Source: Ornithinimicrobium sp. F0845 (GTDB lineage: Bacteria; Actinomycetota; Actinomycetes; Actinomycetales; Dermatophilaceae). From it: a stretch of DNA of 64,000 nt. The DNA lies in the NCBI RefSeq assembly GCF_023015765.1, contig NZ_JALKAL010000002.1, positions 345,778-409,777 of the forward strand, in the 5' to 3' direction. Under the pieces are notes generated by a model that worked only from the letters and a program-made list of their open reading frames with translations, was not told where the DNA came from and did no database searches. Of the stretch, positions 44,416-53,436 are shown piece by piece (within the stretch, counting starts at the first letter, position 1; every line of letters begins with the position of its first letter). The position numbers were made by a program, and so were the translations under genes.

Positions 44416-45069
44416 ATGAGGAACTCACAGCGACTGACCATGACCACCGCTCTGGCCCTCACCATGACCCTCGGTCTGGTGGCTTGCGGCGAGAGCGAGC
44501 CCGACACCGAGACCCCCGGGGACGCACCCTCGGCCAGCGCGCCGGCAGAGACCGGCGCCGAGGACACGACCACGGATGACGCGGCCGGCGACACCAGCGC
44601 CGACGACGCGTCCGGCGCCACCGACGATGCCGCGGACGCGACGGGTGGCACCACCGGTGACCTGACCGCCACGGGGCTCGCCGCGATCGACACGGCCGAG
44701 GCAGAGACCGGCGGCACGGCATACGAGATCGACGACCTGGACGACGACGGCACCTGGGAGGTCGATGTGCGCGTCGACGACCACTCCGTCGAGGTCAAGG
44801 TCAGCGCGGACGGCGCCGAGGTCCTCCAGACCGAGCAGGACGACCTGGACGATGACGACCGCGCGGCGCTCGAGGCAGCGACGATCACCCTGCAGGACGC
44901 CATTGAGCTGGCCGTCTCCGAGGTCGGCGGCGTGCTCGACGACGCCGAGCTCGAGGGCGAGGGCAACGGCAACCCCCACCACTGGGAGGTGAGCGTCGAC
45001 ACCGACGAGCGTGACGACATCGAGGTGCTGATCAGCGTGACCGGCGAGGTCCTCGGCACCGACGGCTGA
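44416..45069 (+). CDS. PepSY-domain lipoprotein
   Basis: This is a secreted lipoprotein: signal peptide with lipobox LVAC (Cys near residue 24), then a very acidic low-complexity linker rich in Asp, Thr, Ala and Glu, then two PepSY-like modules (AYEIDDLDDDGTWEVDVRVDDHSVEVKVS and HHWEVSVDTDERDDIEVLISVTGEVL). PepSY domains often inhibit peptidases or sense peptides at the cell surface. The ATG at 44416 is chosen over 44377 because the signal peptide begins there. CATGAGA occurs twice in the upstream 50 bp (14-bp period), a possible operator. A strong hairpin follows the gene. Confidence 0.85.
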   Translation: MRNSQRLTMTTALALTMTLGLVACGESEPDTETPGDAPSASAPAETGAEDTTTDDAAGDTSADDASGATDDAADATGGTTGDLTATGLAAIDTAEAETGGTAYEIDDLDDDGTWEVDVRVDDHSVEVKVSADGAEVLQTEQDDLDDDDRAALEAATITLQDAIELAVSEVGGVLDDAELEGEGNGNPHHWEVSVDTDERDDIEVLISVTGEVLGTDG

Positions 45070-45116
45070 GCCGGCGCCCCACCAGCGACCGCGCGAGCCG
45101 CTCCAGCGCGAGGGCG

Positions 45117-45164
45117 CTATGTCCGGCAGTTCCAGGGTTCTGACCCTGCCACTGCCGGACATAG
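45117..45164. terminator. bidirectional terminator-like double hairpin
   Basis: The outer stem CTATGTCCGGCAGT / ACTGCCGGACATAG is a perfect 14 bp, and an inner stem CAGGGT / ACCCTG lies within it. It stands between the ends of the PepSY lipoprotein gene and the convergent DUF3830 gene. Confidence 0.85.
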
Positions 45165-45179
45165 TGCACCGTGGCGGGT

Positions 45180-45686
45180 TCAGTCCTCGTGGGAGCGCGC
45201 GAAGGTCAGCGTCTCGCCCCGGGCCCCGCCCATCCACACGTCCTGGCAGGCGGCGGCCATCTCCGCCAGCCCTTCAGTGATCTCGCCGAAGACGTTGCCC
45301 GGCACCCACCCCTGGTCGCCGTTGATCAGCAGGTTGTTGCGGCCATAGAAGATCGCGAGGTCGATGATGCCGGTGGCGGCCCGGTGCTCCTCCTCGGTCT
45401 CATAGCCGTAGGCCGGGTTGCCCAGGTCGTCCCCGGAGAAGGTGAACCAGCAGACATCACCGGGGATCGGGGTGATGGTGGTGTTCTCCCGGCCCGGGTC
45501 GCGCTCGGCGAACGGCTCGTAGAGCCCGTAGATCTCGTTGCGCGCGTACTTGCCGTGGAAGACCGGCGCCGACAGCGGCAGCGCGTCCCAGACCGCCGAC
45601 GCGGTCCGCGGAGCGGCCTCGTCCAGCAGCCGCGCCGTGCAGCTCACGCCGCGCTGCTCGAGGGTGATGGTGATGTAGCGGGCCAT
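45180..45686 (-). CDS. DUF3830-family protein
   Basis: This 168-aa cyclophilin-like-fold protein has the family stretches LLDEAAPRTASAVWDALPL, VFHGKYARNEIYGLYEPF, ENTTITPIPGDVCWF and GIIDLAIFYGRNNLL. The function is not known; members sit beside amidases and Asp/Glu-racemase-like genes in catabolic clusters, as here. It is the last gene of the leftward arm (dehydrogenase-amidase-DUF3830). A clear ribosome binding site (GGAGG) precedes the ATG; the 92-bp gap to the amidase has a GTATGCCG octamer touching the amidase stop. Confidence 0.85.
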   Translation of the reverse strand: MARYITITLEQRGVSCTARLLDEAAPRTASAVWDALPLSAPVFHGKYARNEIYGLYEPFAERDPGRENTTITPIPGDVCWFTFSGDDLGNPAYGYETEEEHRAATGIIDLAIFYGRNNLLINGDQGWVPGNVFGEITEGLAEMAAACQDVWMGGARGETLTFARSHED

Positions 45687-45778
45687 GGGAACCTCCGTGA
45701 GTGGGTGTGGCTACGTGCGAGGCTGGGGGCGGGTGGGGGGCGCCGGGGCGGTGAGCGCCGGCATCCGGCGGTATGCCG

Positions 45779-47212
45779 TCACGCCAGCAGGGTGGGCACC
45801 TCGCGGTGCCAGTGGGTCGCCCGTTCGTAGGCCCGACCGGCCCGCAGCGTCAGGGCGTCGGCGTGCCGTGGCCCGACGATCTGCAGCCCGATGGGTCTGC
45901 GGTCGGACGTGAGACCGCAGGGCAGCGACAGCGCGGGCTGCTGGGTCATGTTGAACGGGTAGGTGTAGGGCGTCCACGAGGTCCACAGCGTCGAGGGCCA
46001 GCCGTCCGGGGCGTCCTGACCCACCGGGAACGCCACGATCGGCATGGTCGGGGTCAGCAACAGGTCGAACTCCTCGTGGAAGGCGCCCATGCGCACGCCC
46101 AGGTCCATGCGCACCGCGGTCGCGTCCAGGTAGTCCGAGGCCGACACGTCGGTCCCCAGCTCGAGGATGGCCTGCCGCAGGCGGGGGTCGATCTGCTCGA
46201 GGGCGCCCTCACCGTAGTGCTCGACGACCTTGGCCGCACCGGTGAACCACAGCACGTGGAAGGCGTCCACACAGTCGGTGATCCCGGGGTCGACGTGCTC
46301 GACGTGGGCGCCCAGCTCGGCGAAGAGCTGCACGGCGGCACCGACCGCCGCCTCGACCTCCGGGTCGTTCGTGCCGTAGCCCAGCGTCGGCGAGTACGCG
46401 ATGCGCAGCCCCGCGACGCCGTCCTCGATGCCGGCCAGGTAGGAGCCGGTCGGGCGGTCCAGTGCCGCCCAGTCCCGGGAGTCCGGCTGGGCGATGACGT
46501 CGAGCAGGAGCGCGGCATCGCGCACCGTGCGGGCCATCGGGCCCGCGTGGGAGAGCGTGCCGTAGGGACTGGGCGGGAAGAGCGGGATCCGCCCGAAGGT
46601 CGGCTTCAGGGCGACGGTGCCGGTGAACGAGGCGGGGATCCGGACCGACCCACCGCCGTCGGTGCCGACCGACCAGGCGCCCATGCCCAGCCCGACCGCC
46701 GTGGCGGCCCCGCCGCTGGAGCCCCCGCCGGTCAGCCCGGCGCCCCACGGGTTGCCCGTGGCCCCCTCGCGGATCGAGTCGGTGACACCCTTCCAGCCGA
46801 ACTCCGGCGTGGTGTTCTTGCCCAGCAGGACGGCACCGGCCTCGCGCAGCCGCGCGACGCAGGGCGCGTCGGCGTGCCAGGGACCGTCCTGGTCGGTGAG
46901 GGTGCTGCCGCGCAGCGTCGGCCACCCCCGGGTCGGCAGCAGGTCCTTGATGGTCGTGGGCACGCCGTCGCTCGCGCTCTGCGGCGTGCCCTGCGCCCAC
47001 CGCCGGGTCGACTCCCGCGCCGCAGCCAAGGCACCGTGCTCGTCGACCAGGACCATCGCGTTGACCGCGTCGTTGTGGGTCGCGATCGCGGCGAGCGCCG
47101 CACGGGTCGCGTCCTCCGGGGTGAAGTCACCGGCTCGGTACCCGGTGACCAGCTCCTCGGCCGAGGCCAGGGACAGGTCCCGACCCTCCGGCATACTGAC
47201 CGCTCCGTTCAC
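45779..47212 (-). CDS. amidase-signature hydrolase
   Basis: This amidase-signature enzyme has the Ser-cisSer-Lys triad: Lys in TTIKDLLPTRG, cis-Ser in GGGSSGGAATA, and nucleophile Ser in GTDGGGSVRIPAS. Length 477 aa is typical. The substrate is an unknown amide. GTG 47212 overlaps the dehydrogenase stop (GTGA); ATG 47197 is a later alternative. It belongs to the GntR-linked catabolic island. Confidence 0.9.
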   Translation of the reverse strand: MNGAVSMPEGRDLSLASAEELVTGYRAGDFTPEDATRAALAAIATHNDAVNAMVLVDEHGALAAARESTRRWAQGTPQSASDGVPTTIKDLLPTRGWPTLRGSTLTDQDGPWHADAPCVARLREAGAVLLGKNTTPEFGWKGVTDSIREGATGNPWGAGLTGGGSSGGAATAVGLGMGAWSVGTDGGGSVRIPASFTGTVALKPTFGRIPLFPPSPYGTLSHAGPMARTVRDAALLLDVIAQPDSRDWAALDRPTGSYLAGIEDGVAGLRIAYSPTLGYGTNDPEVEAAVGAAVQLFAELGAHVEHVDPGITDCVDAFHVLWFTGAAKVVEHYGEGALEQIDPRLRQAILELGTDVSASDYLDATAVRMDLGVRMGAFHEEFDLLLTPTMPIVAFPVGQDAPDGWPSTLWTSWTPYTYPFNMTQQPALSLPCGLTSDRRPIGLQIVGPRHADALTLRAGRAYERATHWHREVPTLLA

Positions 47213-48192
47213 GAGGCACCTCCTGGCACGTAGCCCAACTGCTTGTCCACGACGTTCTCCAGCGGCTCGCCGGCCAGCCAGCGCTCGGCGTTGGCGACGA
47301 ACTGGCGGGCTAGCGTGTCGCGCCAGCCGACGACGTCCCCGGACATGTGCGCGCTGATCACGCAGCCCGGCGCGTCCCACAGCGGGGAGTCCTGGGGCAG
47401 CGGCTCGGTCTCGAAGACGTCCAGCGACGCCCCCGCGATGAGGCCTCCGGCGAGCGCGGCGGCCAGGTCGGACTCGACGACGCTCGCGCCGCGGCCGATG
47501 TTGACCAGGTGCGCGGTCGGCCGCATCGCGCGCAGGACTGCGGCGTCGACGAGGCCGGTGGTGGCGGGGGTCAGCGGTGCGGCGTTGACCAGGTGGTCGC
47601 ACCAGCCCACCTCGGCCGCCAGGGCGCCGCTGGCCACGACGGTCCCGAAGTCCGGGTCCCCCTCGCGGGCGGTGCGGCCGGCGCCCCGGACCTCCATCCC
47701 GACCGCGCGCAGCAGGCGGGCGATCTCGCGCCCGATGGCACCGGTCCCGACGACCAGGGCGCGCGAGCCGACCAGGGTGTGTGTCTCGCGGTGCCGCCAG
47801 AGCCGCTGCTGCTGCAGGCGGTGGCTCTCGTGGACGAGCTTGGCGTGGGCCAGGATGCTGGCCAGGACGAACTCGGCGATGGGGCGGTCGAAGGTGCCAC
47901 GCGCGTTGGTGACCGTCACGTCCGAGTCGCGCAGCTCGTCGAAGAGAAGGCTGTCCACCCCGGCGGCCGCGACGTGGATCCACTCCAGGTCCTCGCAGTG
48001 CTCCCAGGCGCTGCGGACGGCGGTAGAGAAGAAGTCCCAGAGGAAGAGCCCCCGTGCCCCGCGCACCGCCCCGGCGAGGCCGTCGGCGTCGGTGAACCGG
48101 AGGTCGACCCGGCCCTCGAGGGGCTCCAGGTGGGGCGGACGGTCGTTGGCGTGCTCCCCCAGGACGACGATGAGCGGACGGGACCCTGACAC
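47209..48192 (-). CDS. D-2-hydroxyacid dehydrogenase
   Basis: This is an NAD(P)-dependent D-isomer-specific 2-hydroxyacid dehydrogenase: ALVVGTGAIGREIARLLRAVGMEV (Rossmann GxGxxG), LVNIGRGASVVESDLAAAL (catalytic Arg region), ASLDVFETEPLPQDSPLW (Glu) and SAHMSGD (catalytic His). It is first in the leftward arm. The GTG lies 6 nt after TACATT (48199-48204 complement), and an ATTGTCAACAAT palindrome is 18 bp further up, so this promoter is probably GntR-controlled. Confidence 0.9.
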   Translation of the reverse strand: MSGSRPLIVVLGEHANDRPPHLEPLEGRVDLRFTDADGLAGAVRGARGLFLWDFFSTAVRSAWEHCEDLEWIHVAAAGVDSLLFDELRDSDVTVTNARGTFDRPIAEFVLASILAHAKLVHESHRLQQQRLWRHRETHTLVGSRALVVGTGAIGREIARLLRAVGMEVRGAGRTAREGDPDFGTVVASGALAAEVGWCDHLVNAAPLTPATTGLVDAAVLRAMRPTAHLVNIGRGASVVESDLAAALAGGLIAGASLDVFETEPLPQDSPLWDAPGCVISAHMSGDVVGWRDTLARQFVANAERWLAGEPLENVVDKQLGYVPGGAS

Positions 48193-48221
48193 GCGGCCAA
48201 TGTAGCCGAAAAGCGTGTCCG

Positions 48222-48233
48222 ATTGTCAACAAT
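48222..48233. promoter_or_regulatory. GntR-type palindrome, copy 1
   Basis: ATTGTCAACAAT sits between the divergent dehydrogenase and maleate-isomerase-like genes. The same palindrome (ATTGTCGACAAT) is at 56362-56373 in the other divergent region of the island. A FadR-subfamily GntR regulator is encoded at 57134-57844. Confidence 0.65.
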
Positions 48234-48258
48234 GTGCACTAGCGTGCACCATGTGGAC

Positions 48259-49068
48259 ATGAGCACGATGGCAGGTGGCCCCGGAGAGGGCCTGGAGGCG
48301 GCGCCAGTGGGCACCGTCGGCGTGGGGGTGATCGTCCCCTACGACTTCGCCCTGGACCGGGAGCTGTGGCGCTGGGTCCCGGACAACGTGACCCTGCGCC
48401 TGACCCGGACCCCCCATGCCCCGCTGCCGGTCTCGCTCGAGCAGGCCACCGTCGTGGGCGACCCCGAGGTCGTAGCCCGGTGCACCCAGGACCTGCTCGC
48501 GGTGCAGCCGGACGTCGTGGCCTACGCCTGCACGTCCGGCAGCTTCATCAACCTGCACGCCGGCGAGCGCGCCCTGGTCGCCGCCATGGAGGTGGCCGGC
48601 GCCTCGCAGGCCGTGACCACGAGCGGATCGCTGGTCCGGGCCCTGCAGCAGCTGGGCGTCTCACGCGTCGCCCTGGCCACGCCCTATGACGCCGCCATCA
48701 GCCAGGGCCTGAGCGCCTTCCTGGAGGAGGCCGGGGTCACGGTCACCGCGATGCGTCACCTGGGGCTCGTCGGGCGGATCTGGACGGTGCCCTACGAGGT
48801 GACCGCGGACATCGCGCGGCGCTGCTTCACGCCCGACTGCGACGCGGTCTTCATCTCCTGCACCAACCTGCCGACCTACGACATCATCGCCGACCTGGAG
48901 GCGGAGCTGGGCGTCCCCGTCCTGACCGCCAACCAGGTGACGTTGTGGGCCGCGCTGCACTCCGTCGGGATCGCGGCCGTGGGTCCCGGTCAGCGGCTGC
49001 TCGAGCCACCGTCCCACGGGGCCGGGGTGAGCAGCCCGGGACCGTCACTGCTGGGGGGCCGAGCGTGA
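48259..49068 (+). CDS. maleate isomerase / Asp-Glu racemase-like protein
   Basis: This 269-aa protein has the two conserved cysteine blocks of the maleate cis-trans isomerase/arylmalonate decarboxylase superfamily: AYACTSGSF and FISCTNLPTYD. EutA of hydroxyectoine catabolism belongs to the same group. The substrate is unknown. ATG 48259 is chosen; a TTG at 48223 would lie in the operator. It overlaps the M24 gene (GTGA) and so begins the rightward arm. A diverged paralogue is at 56401-57129. Confidence 0.87.
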   Translation: MSTMAGGPGEGLEAAPVGTVGVGVIVPYDFALDRELWRWVPDNVTLRLTRTPHAPLPVSLEQATVVGDPEVVARCTQDLLAVQPDVVAYACTSGSFINLHAGERALVAAMEVAGASQAVTTSGSLVRALQQLGVSRVALATPYDAAISQGLSAFLEEAGVTVTAMRHLGLVGRIWTVPYEVTADIARRCFTPDCDAVFISCTNLPTYDIIADLEAELGVPVLTANQVTLWAALHSVGIAAVGPGQRLLEPPSHGAGVSSPGPSLLGGRA

Positions 49069-50306
49069 CCACGACGAGCAGACGCCCGCCGGCCCGGCGC
49101 AACCCGACGGTCCCGCCGGAGATCATCCGCCCCTTCACGCTGCGCGAGTTCAAGGACCGCCTGCAGCGGGTGCAGGCGGTGATGGCCGAGCGGGACTACG
49201 AGGCGCTGGTGGTGGCCGACCCGGCCAACCTCTACTACCTGACCGGCTACAACGCGTGGTCCTTCTACACGCCGCAGGTCCTCGTCGTCCCGGTGCAGGG
49301 GGTGCCGCACCTGTTCGCGCGGGCGATGGACGCCCAGGGGGCTCACTACACGGCAGCGTTGGGGCCGCACCACATCCACGGCTATCCCGAACAGCTGGTC
49401 CACCGTCCCGACGCGCACCCGATGGAGTGGGTGACCAAGGAGGCCATCGGTGTCGGGGTGCTGCCGTCGGGGCCAGGTGTGCGCATCGCCGCCGAGCTCG
49501 ACTCGCACTTCTTCTCCGCACGCGGCTACCTGGCCCTGCGCGACGGGCTGGGCGGAGCGGAGATCGTCGACAGCCAGGAGCTGGTCAACTGGGTCCGGCT
49601 GGTCAAGTCCCCGGCCGAGCAGGAGTGCCTGCAGTATGCCGGGCAGATCGCCGAGCACGTCATGCTCACCGCCCTCGGGGCGATCGAGCCGGGTCGTCGG
49701 CAGTGCGACATCGTCGCCGACATCCAGCACGCCCAGACCGCGGGCCTGGACCGGCTGGGCGGCGACTACCCGGCCATCGTGCCGATGCTGCCCACCGGAG
49801 CGACCGCGGGGACCCCACACCTGACCTGGAGCGACCGGGTGATGCGCTACGGCGAGGCCGCCACGATCGAGCTCGCCGGGGTGCACCAGCGCTACCACGC
49901 GCCGCTGGCGCGCACGGTGAGCCTGGGCAAGCCCCCGCAGTACCTGGCCGACTGCGCCTCCGCCGTGAGCGAGGGCTGGCTGGCGCTGGCTGAGGAGCTG
50001 CGCCCGGGTCGCACCAGCCACGACGTGCACAGCGCCTTCACCCGGGCCATCGCCAAGCACGGCCTGACCAAGGAGTCGCGGATCGGCTACTCGATCGGCA
50101 TCGGCTATCCCCCGGACTGGGGCGAGCGGACGGTCAGCCTGCGCGAGGGGTCCGAGACCGTGCTCCAGGCCGGCATGGCCTTCCACGTCATCCTCGGCAT
50201 GTGGATGGGAGGCTGGGGCTATGAGACCTCAGAGCCGGTCCTGATCACCGAGCAGGGCGTGCACCGACTGACCAGCGTCCCCGGAGGGCTGACCATCAAG
50301 ACCTGA
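49065..50306 (+). CDS. M24-family hydrolase, ectoine-hydrolase-like (DoeA/EutD)
   Basis: This 413-aa creatinase/aminopeptidase-fold protein has PANLYYLTGYNAWSFYTPQ in the N-domain. The pita-bread domain has RIGYSIGIGYPPDWGERTVSL and FHVILGMWMGGWGYETSEPVLI. These two blocks closely recall ectoine hydrolase DoeA/EutD, which opens the ectoine ring to N-acetyl-diaminobutyrate. The canonical DWG of DoeA (MWMDDWG) is GGWG here, so activity may differ. The start overlaps the isomerase gene. Ectoine assignment is inference from motif resemblance and neighbours. Confidence 0.8.
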   Translation: MTTTSRRPPARRNPTVPPEIIRPFTLREFKDRLQRVQAVMAERDYEALVVADPANLYYLTGYNAWSFYTPQVLVVPVQGVPHLFARAMDAQGAHYTAALGPHHIHGYPEQLVHRPDAHPMEWVTKEAIGVGVLPSGPGVRIAAELDSHFFSARGYLALRDGLGGAEIVDSQELVNWVRLVKSPAEQECLQYAGQIAEHVMLTALGAIEPGRRQCDIVADIQHAQTAGLDRLGGDYPAIVPMLPTGATAGTPHLTWSDRVMRYGEAATIELAGVHQRYHAPLARTVSLGKPPQYLADCASAVSEGWLALAEELRPGRTSHDVHSAFTRAIAKHGLTKESRIGYSIGIGYPPDWGERTVSLREGSETVLQAGMAFHVILGMWMGGWGYETSEPVLITEQGVHRLTSVPGGLTIKT

Positions 50307-50365
50307 CACACACCACGAGCTCCCTGGCGTGGCCCGAGCCTGCCCCGGGAGTGGCCAGAGCGCGG

Positions 50366-50421
50366 GCAGAACTTCCCCAAGAATGCGTGGAGCCCGTGCA
50401 GAACCTCCCCAAGAATTGGGG
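50366..50421. repeat. paired dispersed element, copy B
   Basis: GCAGAACTTCCCCAAGAATG (from 50366) and GCAGAACCTCCCCAAGAATT (from 50398) form a tandem pair, 32-bp period, matching in inverted orientation the pair at 38222-38275. The second copy ends in CCCCAA-GAA-TTGGGG (50407-50421), a perfect small hairpin. It lies between the M24 and aminotransferase genes. Confidence 0.6.
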
Positions 50422-50442
50422 TGAGAACGGACGGAAGGCGAC

Positions 50443-51660
50443 ATGACTACCCAGCCCCAGACCCTGCCCCTCGCGGAGCGGGCCACCGGCCTCGTCGGAT
50501 CGGTGATCGACTCCAGCACCTCGCTGCTCGCGAGCCAGACCCACGACATCGTCCGGTTCGCGATGGGCAGTCCGGCCGCCGAGGCCATCCCGACGCAGGT
50601 GCTGGCCGAGATCGGCACCGAGGCCATCGGACCGACGGCGGCCGACGCCTTCGACTACGCCGCAACCGAGGGCGACCCGGCGCTGCGCGAGGCGCTCCTG
50701 GGCATCCTGGACGGCACCGGGGACGCCACGACCGCCGACCGGCTGACCATCACCTCGGGCGGGATGCAGGGTCTGGACCTGGCCTGCAAGCTCTTCGTCG
50801 ATCCCGGTGACCTGGTCGTCGTGGAGTCGCCGACCTACACCAACGGCAGCGCCACGGCACTGTCCTACCAGGCCGAGCTCCTCGAGATCCCGGTGGATCA
50901 CGAGGGCATGAGCATCGACGCCCTGCAGGAGGGTGTCGAGCGCGCAGGGCGCGCCCCGAAGGCCATCTACACCGTCCCCACCTTCCAGAACCCCTCCGGG
51001 GCCTCGATGACACTGGAGCGCCGGCACCGTCTGCTCGACCTGGCGCGCGGCTGGGGCAGCGTGGTCATCGACGACGACCCCTACGGGATGCTGCGCTTCG
51101 CTGGCCAGCCGCTGCCCTCGCTGCGGGAGCTCGGTGCCGGTGACCCGCTGGTCTTCTCGGTGCGGACCTTCTCCAAGATCGTCGCCCCCGGGCTGCGGGT
51201 CGGCTGGGTCGACGCCGCGCCCGAGCTCCAGCAACTCTTGATCAACGCCAAGCAGGCGATGGACACGTGCACCAACCTGCCGGCCCAGCGACTGGTCGCC
51301 GGGTTCCTGGCCGGCGGGCACCTCACCGAGCACCTGGAGGTGCAGCGGGCGGAGTACCGGCGTCGCAAGGTGGCCATGCAGGAGGCGCTCACCGAGCACT
51401 TCGGGGACATCGCGCACTGGACCGATCCCGAGGGCGGCTTCTTCCTGTGGGTCAGCTTCGACCGGCCGGTCGTCACCGAGGACCTCTTCCCGGTGGCCCT
51501 GGCCGAGGGCGTGGCCTACATCCCCGGCAACGCCTTCTCCCCCAGCCAGGCCTTCCCGCACGACCTGCGCCTGTGCTTCGCCTCGACGCCACCGGACCGG
51601 ATCCGCGAGGGAGTCGCCCGGCTCCGCCGCGCCGTGGACCGCCTCGCCGCGACCACGTGA
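50443..51660 (+). CDS. PLP-dependent class I aminotransferase
   Basis: This is a fold-type I aminotransferase of the 2-aminoadipate/LysN-like group: ITSGGMQGLDLACKLFVDPGD, YTVPTFQNPSGASMTLERR, DDDPYGMLRF, and the PLP Lys in FSKIVAPGLRVGWV. Length 405 aa. There is no N-terminal DNA-binding domain, so it is an enzyme and not a MocR regulator. It begins the second half of the rightward arm and overlaps the M20 gene by 4 nt. In an ectoine-type route it would deaminate diaminobutyrate or a related acid. Confidence 0.9.
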   Translation: MTTQPQTLPLAERATGLVGSVIDSSTSLLASQTHDIVRFAMGSPAAEAIPTQVLAEIGTEAIGPTAADAFDYAATEGDPALREALLGILDGTGDATTADRLTITSGGMQGLDLACKLFVDPGDLVVVESPTYTNGSATALSYQAELLEIPVDHEGMSIDALQEGVERAGRAPKAIYTVPTFQNPSGASMTLERRHRLLDLARGWGSVVIDDDPYGMLRFAGQPLPSLRELGAGDPLVFSVRTFSKIVAPGLRVGWVDAAPELQQLLINAKQAMDTCTNLPAQRLVAGFLAGGHLTEHLEVQRAEYRRRKVAMQEALTEHFGDIAHWTDPEGGFFLWVSFDRPVVTEDLFPVALAEGVAYIPGNAFSPSQAFPHDLRLCFASTPPDRIREGVARLRRAVDRLAATT

Positions 51661-52841
51661 CCACCACGGAGACCGAGCGCCGCGTGCTCGAGCTCATCGA
51701 CGCGGCAGCGGTCGTCACGCTGACGCAGGATCTCGTCCGGGCACGGGGCCACAACCCCCCGGGTGAGGAGGCCGCGACCGCCGAGGTGCTCGGCGCCGCC
51801 TGCCGGGACCGCGGCCTGGACGTGACCGTCGACGACGTGGCGCCCGGCCGTCCCAACGTCTCGGCCACCCTGCCGGGCGGGACAGGACCCGGCCTCCTGC
51901 TGCTCGGTCACACCGACGTGGTCCCGCCCGGTGACGGGTGGACTGCCGACCCCTTCGAGGGTGGCCTGCGCGACGGACGCGTCTACGGCCGCGGCACAGC
52001 GGACATGAAGGGCGGTCTGGCCGCCTGCGTCGTGGCGATGGATGCGCTGCGCCGCGCCGGGGTGACGCTCTCCGGGCCGGTCGAGCTGGCGGCGCTGGTC
52101 GACGAGGAGGAGACCGGACTCGGCATCCGCCACTACATGCGTCAGGACCGGAGCCGGTTCCTCGGGTGCGTCGTGGCGGAGCCGACCGACCTGCAGACGA
52201 TCATCGCCGCCCGCGGCGACTCCTACGTCGAGATCTCGGTGCACGGGGTGGCCGCCCACTCCGGGCGTCCCGACGACGGCCGCAACGCCATCTACGGCGC
52301 CGCCCGCGTCATCGAGGAGGTGCGCCGCTGGCACGGCGAGCTGGCCGCGGACGCCCACCCGCTCGTCGGCCCGTCGACCTGGAGCGTCGGGCTGATCGAC
52401 GGCGGGCAGGGCACCTCGACGGTGCCGGCGCACGCGCACCTCAGTGCCGACCGGCGCCTGCTGCCCGGTGAGGACGCCGACGCGGTGCTCGCGGCCGTCC
52501 GCGCGCGGATCGAGTGCCTCGACCTCGCCGCGGACGACCTTAGCGTCGACGTGAGCATGCCGATGTCGATGCCCGGTTTCGAGACACCCGCCGACCACCC
52601 GTTCGTCGTGCTGACCGACGCGGCGCTGCAGCAGTCCGGCGGACCGGGCAGAGAGCTGGCCGGGTGGACGGCCGCCTGCGACGGTGGATTCGTCGCCCGG
52701 GACGCGGGCGTGCCCACCCTCGTCCTGGGGCCCGGCTCGGTCAACGACCAGGCGCACCGGCCGGACGAGTCGGTCTCGGTCGAGGAGCTGCTCGTCGCCT
52801 CCCGCACCTACGCCCTGGTGGCCCTGCGCATGCTCGGTTGA
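51657..52841 (+). CDS. M20-family (ArgE/DapE) deacylase
   Basis: This 394-aa metallopeptidase-fold deacylase has the metal site LLLGHTDVVPPGDGW, GRGTADMKGGLAA, and DEEETGLGIRH. It has a dimerisation domain in the middle (GVAAHSGRPDDGRNAIYGAAR) and the distal His near GSVNDQAHRPDESV. It would remove an acyl group from an amino acid, which fits a step after an M24 ring opening. GTG 51657 overlaps the aminotransferase stop (GTGA). Confidence 0.9.
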   Translation: MTTTETERRVLELIDAAAVVTLTQDLVRARGHNPPGEEAATAEVLGAACRDRGLDVTVDDVAPGRPNVSATLPGGTGPGLLLLGHTDVVPPGDGWTADPFEGGLRDGRVYGRGTADMKGGLAACVVAMDALRRAGVTLSGPVELAALVDEEETGLGIRHYMRQDRSRFLGCVVAEPTDLQTIIAARGDSYVEISVHGVAAHSGRPDDGRNAIYGAARVIEEVRRWHGELAADAHPLVGPSTWSVGLIDGGQGTSTVPAHAHLSADRRLLPGEDADAVLAAVRARIECLDLAADDLSVDVSMPMSMPGFETPADHPFVVLTDAALQQSGGPGRELAGWTAACDGGFVARDAGVPTLVLGPGSVNDQAHRPDESVSVEELLVASRTYALVALRMLG

Positions 52842-52865
52842 TCTGGCGACGCTAGGTTCGGGCCC

Positions 52866-53400
52866 ATGACCGCGACGGGTGTCGGCCGGGAGCAGGCGGT
52901 GGAGGCCCTGAGACGTGCCGTGGGCCGCAGCCGCACCGCGCGCGTCCGGTTCTTCGCCGGGTCGCTGCTCCTCGTGGCTGTGCTCCACGTCGGGTGGATC
53001 GTCCTCGACGGCCTCACTCCCGCCCGGCTGGTCGGGGCGGCCGTCTGGCTGGCACTCTTCGGGGCGACCTTTCTCTGGTGGTCCACCCCGCACAGCGAGT
53101 ACGCCCGACGCCCACGACCCGGCACTCCTGGAACGGACCCTGGCCGGGCACAGCCTCAGCGCCGGCGAGGTGGTCAGGGTCGGGTCCGGGCACCGGCTGA
53201 CCGTCCGCACCGAGGAGTTCGGCGAGCTGGTCTGGACCACCACACCCGAGGTGGCCGCGGTGCGGGAGGGCGACCATGTGTGGCTCAGCACGCCCGCCCG
53301 GCGGGGGCAGAACATCATCGCGATCGCCTCGCGTCCCGGGTCAGCGCCGGTCGTGCTCTGGCCGCTGGGCGCGGCGTGGACCCCGGGACGCTGGGACTGA
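52866..53400 (+). pseudogene. frameshifted small membrane protein gene
   Basis: Reading from ATG 52866 gives a protein with two membrane helices (FFAGSLLLVAVLHVGWIVLDGL, LVGAAVWLALFGATFLWW) up to about base 53105. There the coding signal moves by one base: the continuation is HDPALLERTLAGHSLSAGEV to WPLGAAWTPGRWD, ending at 53400 in the next frame. The switch is near a CCC in TACGCCCGACGCC. The intact product would be about 177 aa. It could be a mutation, a sequencing error or, less likely, programmed slippage. TAGGTT lies 7 nt before the ATG, so it has its own promoter. Confidence 0.65.
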
Positions 53401-53436
53401 GAACACCCCGACCCGTCCCGCTGCCGGGCCCGCCGG

